From Ardenticatenaceae bacterium (GTDB lineage Bacteria; Chloroflexota; Anaerolineae; Promineifilales; Promineifilaceae), in NCBI GenBank assembly GCA_020634495.1, contig JACKBR010000051.1, positions 1 through 33,011 on the forward strand: a stretch of DNA of 33,011 bases, in the 5' to 3' direction. Shown here in pieces: positions 17,172-25,207 of the stretch (position 1 is the stretch's first letter; every line of letters begins with the position of its first letter). A program made the translations under genes and the position numbers. Below the pieces are notes generated by a model, which ran no database searches, was not told where the DNA came from, and worked only from the letters and a program-made list of their open reading frames with translations.

Positions 17172-17863
17172 ATGACAAAAGAGCGTTTGCGGGTGATGTT
17201 GGAAATTGGGCCAAAAGGCAAGAAGCTGGTGGCGGTAGCACCAGATTGGCCTGGCCTGGCACGCGGGGCGAAGACCAAGGATGCGAGCCATCGAAAAGCT
17301 GCGTTCCTATCTGCCGCGCTATTCACAGGTAGCCAAGCTGGCTGGCCTGAACGCGGCGTTCGACGCCATCCAAAACATCGACGTGGTGGAGGAGTATCCA
17401 GGAACCGGGTCAACTGATTTTTGGGGCATCTCTTTCGCGTTTTCGAGTATCGACAAGCAAGGCATGTCGGATGACGAATTGGAACGAGAGCTGGCGCTGA
17501 TGCGGGCGTGCTGGGAATTTTTTGACGATGTGCGCGGGCGAGTGTCGGCTGAGATGCAGAAGGGCCCCGAGGGGGCGGGCGAGACCGGGATCGCATCGTC
17601 CGGCACACGTTTGCCGCAGAGCAGGATTGGGCAACGAAGGTTGGGGTACGCACCCTGACGGTGCAATGCTGACTGACGACGGGCTGAAAGTGCATCGTGA
17701 TGCCTATTGCCAGGCCATACGAGAGTATCAGGCACAGGGCAAGTTGGCTGGCAAGGTAGCGAAATGGCCGCTGCGGTACCTGATTCGGCACACAGCTTTT
17801 CATACCATGGACCACGCCTGGGAAATGGAAGACAAGGACCTAACTGCCAAGGAAGCTTTGTGA
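17172..17863 (+). pseudogene. DinB-like protein, several frameshifts
   Basis: About 230 residues are recovered by joining frames: MTKERLRVMLEIGPKGKKLVAV from the ATG at 17172 (GGAGG five bases upstream), then AIEKLRSYLPRYSQVAKLAG to SAEMQKGP, then a short segment with IVRHTFAAEQDWA, then TPDGAMLTDDGLKVHRDAYC to the stop at 17863. The C-terminal RHTAFHTMDHAWEMEDKD resembles the His-bearing last helix of DinB-like proteins. Frame changes lie near 17275, near 17567 (CCCC where CCCCC would keep frame) and near 17640. The family call is tentative. The stop codon TGA is the first triplet of the next leader repeat. Confidence 0.65.
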
Positions 17864-17966
17864 GCGCAAGCTCAACACCATGAATGAAAATCAGCAGATT
17901 GCGCAGATTTACCAGATTTTTCTCTGCGTTCTCCGCGTTCTCTGCGGTTAAATTATTTTCAGAGGA
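17861..17966 (+). repeat. Leader repeat copy upstream of peptidase E
   Basis: Starts with TGAGCGCAAGCTCAACACCA and ATGAATGAAAATCAGCAGATT as in the other copies. It then switches to the tail variant TCTGCGTTCTCCGCGTTCTC and TTAAATTATTTT seen at 15281-15380. It ends with AGAGGA, the ribosome site of the next gene. Confidence 0.85.
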
Positions 17967-17971
17967 ACATC

Positions 17972-18643
17972 ATGAAATTACTGCTCACTTCCGCAGGCAT
18001 TAAAAACGCCAGCATCCACAGCGCCCTGCTAAAATTGTTGGGCAAGCCAATTGCCGAGTGCAACGCCCTCTGCATTCCCACTGCGTCGTACGGGCATCCC
18101 ATGGTCAGCCCAGTCATGGCCTGGCAGTTCATTAGCGGGCAAGAAACGGACACGCCGATGGTCGAACTGGGGTGGAACTCTGTGGGCATTTTGGAACTTA
18201 CCGCGCTGCCCAGCATCGACAAAGAACGCTGGGTGTCCTGGGTACGCGAGGCTGATGTGCTGCTGGTGAACGGCGGCGACCCTTTGTATCTGGGCTACTG
18301 GATGCGGCAGTCCGGCCTGGCAGACCTTTTGCCGTCGCTGCCCGAAATGGTTTATGTGGGGTTGAGCGCCGGGAGCATGGTGATGGCTCCGAACATTGGT
18401 GAGGAGTTTGTGGGCTGGAAGCCGCCGGTTGGTGATGATGAAGCATTGGGGCTGGTTGATTTTGCCATGTTTCCCCATTTGGGCCATGAGATGCTGCCGG
18501 ATAATACGATAGCCAACGCGGAAAAATGGGCGGCCAAACTATCGGTGCCGGGGTACGCGATGGATGATGAAACGGCGATAAAAGTGGTCGATGGCACCGT
18601 TGAAGTTATCTCAAAGGGGCAGTGGAGGCTGTTTATGCCGTAA
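17972..18643 (+). CDS. Peptidase S51 (dipeptidase E-like)
   Basis: 223 residues of the PepE/cyanophycinase-type S51 fold. The nucleophile elbow GLSAGS is at 130-135 with Ser132, NGGDPLYL at 100-107, and FPHLGHE with His169 as the likely triad His. Family members hydrolyse Asp-X dipeptides or related acidic peptides in the cytosol; the exact substrate is not readable. The ATG follows AGAGGA at 17961-17966, which is the end of the leader repeat. Intact, unlike the three genes before it. Confidence 0.88.
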   Translation: MKLLLTSAGIKNASIHSALLKLLGKPIAECNALCIPTASYGHPMVSPVMAWQFISGQETDTPMVELGWNSVGILELTALPSIDKERWVSWVREADVLLVNGGDPLYLGYWMRQSGLADLLPSLPEMVYVGLSAGSMVMAPNIGEEFVGWKPPVGDDEALGLVDFAMFPHLGHEMLPDNTIANAEKWAAKLSVPGYAMDDETAIKVVDGTVEVISKGQWRLFMP

Positions 18644-18673
18644 AGTGGTTTGTTGACCCAGGAGGGAAACGTC

Positions 18674-20431
18674 ATGAGAGCTGACTCTCAAACCTATCGC
18701 ATAACTCTGAACCAGATTCGTAAATTTCGCTTAACAATAGCTTTGTCGATATTGCTCATTCTGATTGCCACGGTGCTGGATGTGTTGTCCCCACTGCTTT
18801 TTCGGTACCTGATAGACGATGCCATCGGGTCGCGGGACATCGGATTGATTGCCACCGTCATTGCGGGCATGGTGCTGCTTCCTTTCGCCTCATCTGGCCT
18901 GACAATTCTGGAGGGGCACCAGCGCAGCAAAATCGGAACCTCAGTTACGCAAGCCCTGCGGCAACGCGCATTTGAACATACCCTCGCGGTGCAGATGCGG
19001 CATCTTGAGCAATGCGACTCTGGGGCGCTGTTTCAGCGCCTTACCCGAGCGGGTGGGCTGGTTGGTGATGTGTTTGTTGGGGACAACTTGCTTCCCTTGA
19101 TTCCCAAGGTGCTGTTTCTGGTGGGCAACGTCATCGCGATGTTTGTGACCAGCTGGAGGCTGGCCCTGGCCACGATGCTGGCTGTTCCGCTGCTGTTTGG
19201 CGCGGGCTGGCTGGTTCGGAAGCGGGTTGAAGCGCTCGATGAGCGGCTGTACTTTTTGCTGGAGTCGGGTTCCAACATGATTCACGAGACGCTGGCTGGC
19301 CTGCGCGCAATTCGTGCCTTTAACGGGCGGCAGCGCGAGGAAGCGCGCTGGCATAACTGGTCACAGCAGTACTGGCAAAGCAAGCTTGCCTCTAGCGCCC
19401 TGCATGGATTCCTGGTTTATACCCTCTCGTCGTTTCTGAATAATCTGGTGTTGGCGACTGTCTTGGGCTTTGGCGCTTTTGAAATTATCGGCAACCGGTT
19501 GTCGATTGGATCGCTGGTTGCCTTTCTGGTGTACGCCCCACGGGTATTGTCGGCGCTGCAGCAGCTGAGCCGAACGCACCTGAGTATTTCGGAAGTTAAA
19601 GCCGCTGTCACAAAGCTCGATGAGCATTTTGCGATGCCGCTTGAGCGCAGTGATGGCGATGCGCTGCCCACCACGCCCAATCAAGGCCTGGGAATGGCGG
19701 TGGCTTTCAACGATGTTTCGTTTGCCTACGGCCGTGGCGAGGCGGGCATCAAGAACCTGTCATTTGAGGTTGGAGCGGGGGAGTTTGTTGGCATTGTGGG
19801 GCCAAGCGGGGGCGGCAAAAGCACCATTTTTGATTTGCTAATTGGCCTGTACGAGCCGGACAGTGGGCAGATTTTATTGGATGGTGTTGAGATGCAGGAG
19901 TTGTCTTTAACGGCCGTTCGTGCCGAAATCGGGGTTGTCCCGCAGGACACTTTTCTATGGAACGTGAGCCTGGTTGAGAACCTGACTTATCCAAAAGAGG
20001 CATCGCGGTCAGGGGCGGAGGTGGAGCGCGTCATTCAAGCGGCGCAACTGCGTCCATTTGTTGCGGCGCTGCCAGACGGTCTTCAAACAGTGATTGGCGA
20101 GCGTGGCCTGTCGCTCTCTGGCGGGGAGCGCCAGCGTGTGGCGATTGCCCGGGCGCTTTTGCGCCAGCCACGGCTCCTTCTGCTGGATGAGGCAACCGCT
20201 GCGCTGGACCCCCTGACAGAAGTTGCCTTGCGTGATTCGTTTGAGGCGGTTCGATACGGCCGTACCACCATTGTGATCGCCCATCGCATGACAACTGTGG
20301 CCAAGGCGGATCGAATCATTGTGGTTGACCAGGGGGGCCTCGTGGAATCAGGATCGCCACAGGAGCTGCTGGATCAAAAAGGTCTTTACTATTCCTTTTA
20401 CCAGGCGCAAATGGCAACTAAACCGGAGTGA
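18674..20431 (+). CDS. ABC exporter half-transporter (fused membrane and ATPase domains)
   Basis: 585 residues. Six transmembrane helices occupy about 20-300. The ATPase domain follows, with Walker A GPSGGGKST at 376-384, Q-loop VVPQDTFLWN at 421-430, signature LSGGERQRV at 481-489, Walker B LLLLDEA at 501-507 and switch His in VIAHRM. This is the MsbA/LmrA-like (ABCB) architecture that works as a dimer to export lipids, peptides or drugs. A TTG upstream at 18650 is in frame, but the ATG at 18674 has AGGAGG eight bases upstream. No partner half-transporter is adjacent, so it is probably a homodimer. Substrate unknown. Confidence 0.92.
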   Translation: MRADSQTYRITLNQIRKFRLTIALSILLILIATVLDVLSPLLFRYLIDDAIGSRDIGLIATVIAGMVLLPFASSGLTILEGHQRSKIGTSVTQALRQRAFEHTLAVQMRHLEQCDSGALFQRLTRAGGLVGDVFVGDNLLPLIPKVLFLVGNVIAMFVTSWRLALATMLAVPLLFGAGWLVRKRVEALDERLYFLLESGSNMIHETLAGLRAIRAFNGRQREEARWHNWSQQYWQSKLASSALHGFLVYTLSSFLNNLVLATVLGFGAFEIIGNRLSIGSLVAFLVYAPRVLSALQQLSRTHLSISEVKAAVTKLDEHFAMPLERSDGDALPTTPNQGLGMAVAFNDVSFAYGRGEAGIKNLSFEVGAGEFVGIVGPSGGGKSTIFDLLIGLYEPDSGQILLDGVEMQELSLTAVRAEIGVVPQDTFLWNVSLVENLTYPKEASRSGAEVERVIQAAQLRPFVAALPDGLQTVIGERGLSLSGGERQRVAIARALLRQPRLLLLDEATAALDPLTEVALRDSFEAVRYGRTTIVIAHRMTTVAKADRIIVVDQGGLVESGSPQELLDQKGLYYSFYQAQMATKPE

Positions 20432-20500
20432 TTAACACTGTTTTTTTATGTAACGGCCGTATACAGGCTAATATGTAAAAGCGGGAAAAACCCATACCAA

Positions 20501-21478
20501 ATGAGCTTGAAAATCATGAAAAAATTCATCTGGATATTATTAATAATCATCACGATTATCTTTGTTAGCGGAAAAGTTTATACAGACATAATTGTCCAAA
20601 GAGCAGAAGAAAAGTATCCACCCTCAAACTTTGTAACCGTGGAGAACATACGTTTGCACTATGAGGAAGCAGGAGCCGGGCAACCAGTTGTCTTTATTAC
20701 TGGGGGCAGCGGGAAAGTGCAAGATTTCTCCCTCTCGCCGCTCTACCAAATGGCTGTAGACAAATATCGAGTAATTATTATTGATCGGCCTGGTTTGGGT
20801 TATAGTGAGAAGCCACCGGATGGTGAATTAACACCAGGTGTTCAAGCACGTTTGATTCACGCAGCTCTCAATGAACTAGATGTTGAAAAGCCAGTAATTG
20901 TCGGGCAGTCTTGGGGTGGCGTGGTTGCCTTAGCCTATGCCCAAGACTATTCAAGTGAGCTTTCAGGCATTATTTTGTTGGGGTCATCACCTTATCCACG
21001 AGAAAGGCAAACAGATTTTTTCAACGTTATCGCAAGAACGCCAATTATTGGAGATTTTATTGTTCAAACGATATATGTTCCCATTGGACGGCATTGGATA
21101 GCGCCAGCAATTATCGAGCAGAATAAAGATAATTTTGCGCCACTAGAGACTGTGCCTGAAGCGTTCTATGATTCCACAATTGAGTTGGGATTACGCCCAA
21201 GCCATGTAATTGCATCAGCCGAAGAAACGCTTACCATTCCAGCATCATTAGCAGCTCTGGTCGATGATCTAGACAAAGTAAACGTGCCCGTCATTATTGT
21301 GGCCGGAGATCAGGACAGCCATGCTGTTGAACAGGCCCCTCGGTTGGAACAGGATTTACCTTTGTCTAGAGTGGTCATTGTTGAAGGAGCCAATCATTAT
21401 CTCTGGTTTAGCAATGCTGAAATAGTGATGGAGACAACTCAACAACTGTGGGAATGGGCAAATGAGCTTGAGCCCTAA
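20501..21478 (+). CDS. Membrane-anchored alpha/beta hydrolase
   Basis: 325 residues. An N-terminal hydrophobic helix (about 8-24) anchors or exports the protein. The hydrolase domain begins near NFVTVENIRLHYEEAGAG. The nucleophile elbow is GQSWGG at 135-140 (Ser137), the acid is in AGDQD (Asp270 or Asp272) and the base is His299 in GANHYLW. This triad suits esterases and related hydrolases; the substrate is unknown. ATG 20516 is an alternative start. The gene is more AT-rich than those before it and contains no ACGGCCGT, which suggests separate origin. Confidence 0.87.
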   Translation: MSLKIMKKFIWILLIIITIIFVSGKVYTDIIVQRAEEKYPPSNFVTVENIRLHYEEAGAGQPVVFITGGSGKVQDFSLSPLYQMAVDKYRVIIIDRPGLGYSEKPPDGELTPGVQARLIHAALNELDVEKPVIVGQSWGGVVALAYAQDYSSELSGIILLGSSPYPRERQTDFFNVIARTPIIGDFIVQTIYVPIGRHWIAPAIIEQNKDNFAPLETVPEAFYDSTIELGLRPSHVIASAEETLTIPASLAALVDDLDKVNVPVIIVAGDQDSHAVEQAPRLEQDLPLSRVVIVEGANHYLWFSNAEIVMETTQQLWEWANELEP

Positions 21479-21837
21479 TGAAACCAGCCAGATCTGTTTG
21501 TGCTTATCCAGTCTGGTCGTTTGAATAGACACGGCCGTTTTGTGAATCAGCTGTTAGAACGGCCGTATCCCACCAACATTTATACTATGCGTAGGGGCGC
21601 ACCCCCGTGTGCGTCCATTTTGGGGCAGACACGGAGGTCTGCCCCTACCCCGCGAAATCCTAAAAAGCCAAAAATCTGCGAGGGGCCAATATACCTTGCC
21701 ACAAATCGTGCCAAAGCAGCTTTGAATTTGCCCCAATTTTTTGTAAACTGTCTCTGCGCGTTTTCGTTTTTCCTTCACTAATACAGGCTCACAGATGTTA
21801 TGTTTGCTAAAGTTATTTGTTCAAGGCAATCAGTTTC
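21479..21837. other. Gene-free spacer with octamers and a dispersed palindrome
   Basis: The 359 bases hold two ACGGCCGT sites (21531, 21559) and the palindromic element at 21591-21648, then AT-rich DNA without a recognisable gene. No convincing promoter could be picked. Confidence 0.6.
21591..21648. repeat. GTAGGGGC...GCCCCTAC dispersed palindromic element
   Basis: Outer arms GTAGGGGC (21591-21598) and GCCCCTAC (21641-21648) enclose a CGCAC/GTGCG hairpin. A competing 9-bp hairpin, GGGGCAGAC/GTCTGCCCC, lies at 21622-21645. Elements with these arms are, to my knowledge, common between genes in Chloroflexota and cyanobacteria and are thought to be non-autonomous mobile palindromes. Confidence 0.8.
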
Positions 21838-23487
21838 ATGAGTAAAGATTCTAAAAGCAACTATGGTGCTTTCGAGCAATTAGATGAACTTGAAGATACG
21901 TTGAGAGAGTTGGGGAACTTGCTGGAGATTCCTGCTGAGAACCTTTCGTATCGACTCAATCGTCTTTTACCAATGGTATTTTCTATCAGGGAAAATTTGA
22001 AAGCTATCTTTTCCCTAAGAAAGGCACAGCTTGCACAAGAATCATTCCTAATCGGAAACATAGCTTTAGGAAGGGCAGTTAACTTTTGCTATTTACTTGC
22101 AATTGAAAGAGATTCCTTTGACGAACTTACAAATCCGGCGGGCCTGAAACAGAATATTGAACAAGGTGCCGAAGCTTTTTTGTCACTGAATCTAACTTCA
22201 CTGAAGGATCAAGATTACGGATACAGGAGCCCAGATAATCAGGAAGACGCAATCAGTTTTGCAGAAAAAATAGACACGATCATCAGACACACAGATCTCA
22301 AGGCTGAAGGATTTCAAATAGCAAAAGCTTCTTTATCTCCGATTTCAACTGAGATGATTTCTGGCTCATATTATGGGTGCTTATCTAGATTTGCTTTCGT
22401 TAACTTCTCAAAATATAAGACACCCATAGAAGCCTATAATCGCTTTCTGCGAGGTGAATTCACAATTTTGTATTTTGTACTTTGTCTTGTTCTTTCACAG
22501 GTTATTAAAGCAATAGCACAAGAAAACGATACAGAAGATTTGTCAAGTAAATCACAAGCTATTGTTAATAAAGCAGCCGGGCTTGTTTCGAGAATGAAAT
22601 CAAGTAACGATGGTTCAGGAAATTTCAGTGCAGTTGGGCTTTGGGAGAGTTTATTACCTGTTGAAGCTACTGCAGCTAGCATACTAACTGAAAAATTCAG
22701 GGTTCATGAAAATGCAATTCGCAAATGTTATGAGTTAGGTGTTCAAGCTCCTTCAATTCCTAGCAACCGACATTATGAAGCTGACATGCAGCTCGCAGGG
22801 TTATTTCTTAAACGCACACTTAACGATCTACGTACCGTTTGGATGCTCACATCAGCAGGTTATACATCTCAGGCAGCATCTGTTGCAGCATCATTGTTCG
22901 AACATGCACTTACAGTGGTCTATATTGCTGGTGATTCTAAAAGAGCAGAAAAATTGGAGGCTTTCAAAACTGGAGATTTACCCTGGAATGTACGAACCCT
23001 ATCTGAAAATCTGGCAAAATCTTATGCGGAATCTAACTCTGATAAAGTGGTTAGCGATGACGACCTCTACGATATGACCGGAATGATTTATGGAGTTTAT
23101 AAATATCTTTGTAAAATTAAACATCCTACTCTTCGCTCAACTGGACACGATTCAGGCAGCAGTTCCATAGAACCTGGCAAATATGCAATCATGGCACTTC
23201 CAGATTTGAGAGAAGAAAATGATTCACTAAAATCTTTTATTATAAATATTAGCCTTATTCGTTGTTTTGATGCTATCAAGCATTTTGTTAACGCATTAGA
23301 GCCTGATGAAACAAAACAAGCTTTTATTGAATTTTCTGAAAAGTTAAAGGATGCATCCAAGGAGTCCGATCAAGCATTTGAGGCTTTACTAACCGGTCCT
23401 GCACTACCCTTCGGGATAGGCGATGAGGCAATTAAATGGGAACGTAATAGACCCTCTCGCAAAAAAGGGAAGAAGAGGAAACGATAA
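21838..23487 (+). CDS. Large hypothetical protein, DUF5677-like C-terminal half
   Basis: 549 residues, predicted soluble and mostly helical. The ATG at 21838 is preferred over an in-frame TTG at 21817. The C-terminal half contains DLRTVWMLTSAGYTSQAASVAASLFEHALTVVY and a later CKIKHPTLRSTGHD, recalling DUF5677-type proteins (a helical domain around a conserved region of unknown function). The N-terminal half is not recognised. It ends in a very basic tail (RPSRKKGKKRKR). The gene is distinctly AT-rich, uses codons unlike its neighbours and has no ACGGCCGT, so it is likely horizontally acquired. The DUF call is tentative. Confidence 0.75.
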   Translation: MSKDSKSNYGAFEQLDELEDTLRELGNLLEIPAENLSYRLNRLLPMVFSIRENLKAIFSLRKAQLAQESFLIGNIALGRAVNFCYLLAIERDSFDELTNPAGLKQNIEQGAEAFLSLNLTSLKDQDYGYRSPDNQEDAISFAEKIDTIIRHTDLKAEGFQIAKASLSPISTEMISGSYYGCLSRFAFVNFSKYKTPIEAYNRFLRGEFTILYFVLCLVLSQVIKAIAQENDTEDLSSKSQAIVNKAAGLVSRMKSSNDGSGNFSAVGLWESLLPVEATAASILTEKFRVHENAIRKCYELGVQAPSIPSNRHYEADMQLAGLFLKRTLNDLRTVWMLTSAGYTSQAASVAASLFEHALTVVYIAGDSKRAEKLEAFKTGDLPWNVRTLSENLAKSYAESNSDKVVSDDDLYDMTGMIYGVYKYLCKIKHPTLRSTGHDSGSSSIEPGKYAIMALPDLREENDSLKSFIINISLIRCFDAIKHFVNALEPDETKQAFIEFSEKLKDASKESDQAFEALLTGPALPFGIGDEAIKWERNRPSRKKGKKRKR

Positions 23488-23630
23488 TAATGCACTTAAC
23501 AGCAACTGTTGCAATGCAAAAATAAGGTGCCCCCACAGAGTCAAGAAAATAGATCGCAAAAGTTAAGAAACCGAATCGGGTCACAGTCTTGGCACATTAA
23601 CAGCAAAATGAACATCGGTCGGCGTGCAAC

Positions 23631-23680
23631 TAATGAATCTCTCATATGTGGGCTACTTTTTCCGCAATGCTTGCTTCAAT
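23631..23680 (-). pseudogene. Relic of a creatininase gene 3' end
   Basis: Read on the minus strand this gives IEASIAEKVAHI-stop-EIH. It closely matches LEAGIAEKVAHVHEIHE near the C-terminus of the creatininase gene at 23994-25130. By eye about 78% of 50 bases match, and most differences are synonymous or conservative in that frame. The in-frame TGA shows it is no longer coding. Probably a leftover of a related gene displaced from this site. Confidence 0.65.
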
Positions 23681-23696
23681 CAAACTACTGAATCAC

Positions 23697-23978
23697 ATGA
23701 CACAACTTTTTTGGTCCAGCCTTAGATATGGAACAGGTGCAATTTTGCAACAAGTGAAGTTTACTCTTACTCCTGACCTAATTGATTTCCTAAGCAACTA
23801 TGAATTCTACGGCTTCAAAGACAAGAGTTCGATGGTTCGCGCAGCCCTTTTACGGCTTCAAAGAGATATAGAGCTGAATAATCTCACGCAATCGGCCGAT
23901 TTGTACGCTGAACTTTATGCTGAGGATTCGGATTTATTTGAATTAACCGAAGCCGGGAGCGATGAGTGGCCTGAATGA
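23697..23978 (+). CDS. Small protein, ribbon-helix-helix antitoxin-like
   Basis: 93 residues from the ATG at 23697; an upstream start at 23646 would read through the creatininase relic and is unlikely. VKFTLTPDLIDFLSNYEFYGFKDKSSMVRAALLRLQRDIE has the strand-helix-helix pattern of RHH antitoxins and regulators. The acidic C-terminus (YAEDSDLFELTEAGSDEWPE) would be the toxin-binding part. No toxin gene sits beside it, so it may be an orphan. Moderate confidence as a gene, low for function. Confidence 0.6.
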   Translation: MTQLFWSSLRYGTGAILQQVKFTLTPDLIDFLSNYEFYGFKDKSSMVRAALLRLQRDIELNNLTQSADLYAELYAEDSDLFELTEAGSDEWPE

Positions 23979-23993
23979 CAACGTGAAAACGCA

Positions 23994-25130
23994 TCACTCT
24001 CTTTTTCCCCACAACCCAAACCCCGCCTTGCGCCGGGCTTCGCGACGGCCGTATTGCTCATGAATCTCGTGTACGTGGGCTACCTTTTCGGCAATGCCTG
24101 CTTCCAGCCAGCGACGGCCGTTTTCCACCGTCGCCACACTGCCAGCCCCATACGCCCCCGTCGCCGTGTCGTCGTCCCAGGGCGGGTTGGCGTCAGTTCG
24201 CCTCAATCCAATCCGTATAGTAGCTCGGCGTGCTGATAAAATCGATCTCGTCCACTGCCTTTCCTGGTGCACCAGGTCGGGGCGCAAATGCAAAATCATC
24301 GCTGTTTCCAGCTCGCCCGCGTGCCCCATGCCGCCCGCTTGAGTAGCGGTTTCCTGCACCACCGGCCCAGCGATGTGGCCGGAGGTGTGCAGCCAGGCCG
24401 TGGCGCAAAGATGCGGCAGTGGCGCTCCCGGCATATTTCACCACGTTGACCAAAAAGGAGCAGTTGCCGCCGTGCCCGCTCATCAAATAAAAGCGGTCGA
24501 AGCCGCGCCCCACCAGCCCGTCCACCACCGCCAGCCAGAAATCCTCAAAGGCGCGCCCCTGCACGTTGAGCGTCCCGGCAAACGACTGCCGGTGGGTGCT
24601 CACCCCGTAGGGAAAGGTGGGTAAGGTGACGGCGTGGTCGGGAACGGCCGTACCCACCCCGTTGCCAATCGCCTCAATAATCAAATTATCGGTAGACAGC
24701 GGCAAATGGTAGCCGTGCTGCTCTGTGTGCCCGATGGGAATGACCACCACCTTACCCACGTCGCTGGCCGCTGGCAGCAAAGGCGCAGGCGCGAATTGGC
24801 TCGAATGGGGCAGCACGATAGCCTGATCGTTCAGCCCTAGCGTCATGTCCTGCGGAATCAGGGCAAACACCCGGCTAAAACCATCTTCGCGCAGGCTGTT
24901 GAGCAGATTTTGCAGAACGGCCGTTAACAATCCCTCCGCCACCGCCAACCCACTGCCCCGCCAGCCAAACGGAATGGCGGGCAGCAGCCCCACTGCTCCG
25001 GCTGGCCCAAACAGTCGGCCAGTGTTGCCAAATCATACCCCGTCCCCAGCGGAATGATGAGCGGGGTGGTGCGGGATAATGCGGCCGTTTCTGGCCAGGT
25101 TAGTTCGTCGTATGCAAAAAATTTGGTCAT
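23994..25130 (-). pseudogene. Two-domain creatininase-family protein, broken by frameshifts
   Basis: Joining frames from the ATG at 25130 gives about 379 residues, much longer than the usual 240-270. An N-terminal half (YDELTWPETAALSRTTPLIIPLGTGYDL, later LLNSLREDGFSRVFALIPQD) parallels the second half but lacks metal ligands. The second half has the true site: GHTEQHGYHLPLSTD (Glu, His, Asp), SGHGGN (His) and HAGELETAMIL. Creatininase relatives hydrolyse cyclic amides such as creatinine at a Zn/Mn pair. Frame changes occur near 24985 (GGGG where GGGGG would keep frame), near 24420, near 24265 and near 24200. Family identity survives on both sides of each break, so indel errors are as likely as true decay. 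Confidence 0.82.
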
Positions 25131-25141
25131 GTGTCACTTTT

Positions 25142-25203
25142 TTGGAGATTGGAGACTGGAGATTAGAGATTGCCACAATCTCCAGTCTCAATCTCCAATC
25201 TCC
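25142..25203. repeat. Second copy of the GGAGATTGGAGACTGG palindromic repeat
   Basis: Shares GGAGATTGGAGACTGGAGAT and AATCTCCAGTCTC with the copy at 8318-8373. Here too it fills the spacer between two genes of the same strand (MttB-like and creatininase). Confidence 0.85.
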
Positions 25204-25207
25204 TCCT

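Noticed and set aside
15281..17966. Repeats at 15.3-18.0 kb as a CRISPR array or integron attC sites
   Set aside because: The spacing is gene-sized and irregular with no short spacers, and I see no attC core pairs or integrase gene. Kept as a separate repeat-flanked array finding.
21500..21781. A 93-codon open frame between the hydrolase and the large hypothetical gene
   Set aside because: It reads through two octamers and the GTAGGGGC palindrome and has no ribosome site or recognisable motif.
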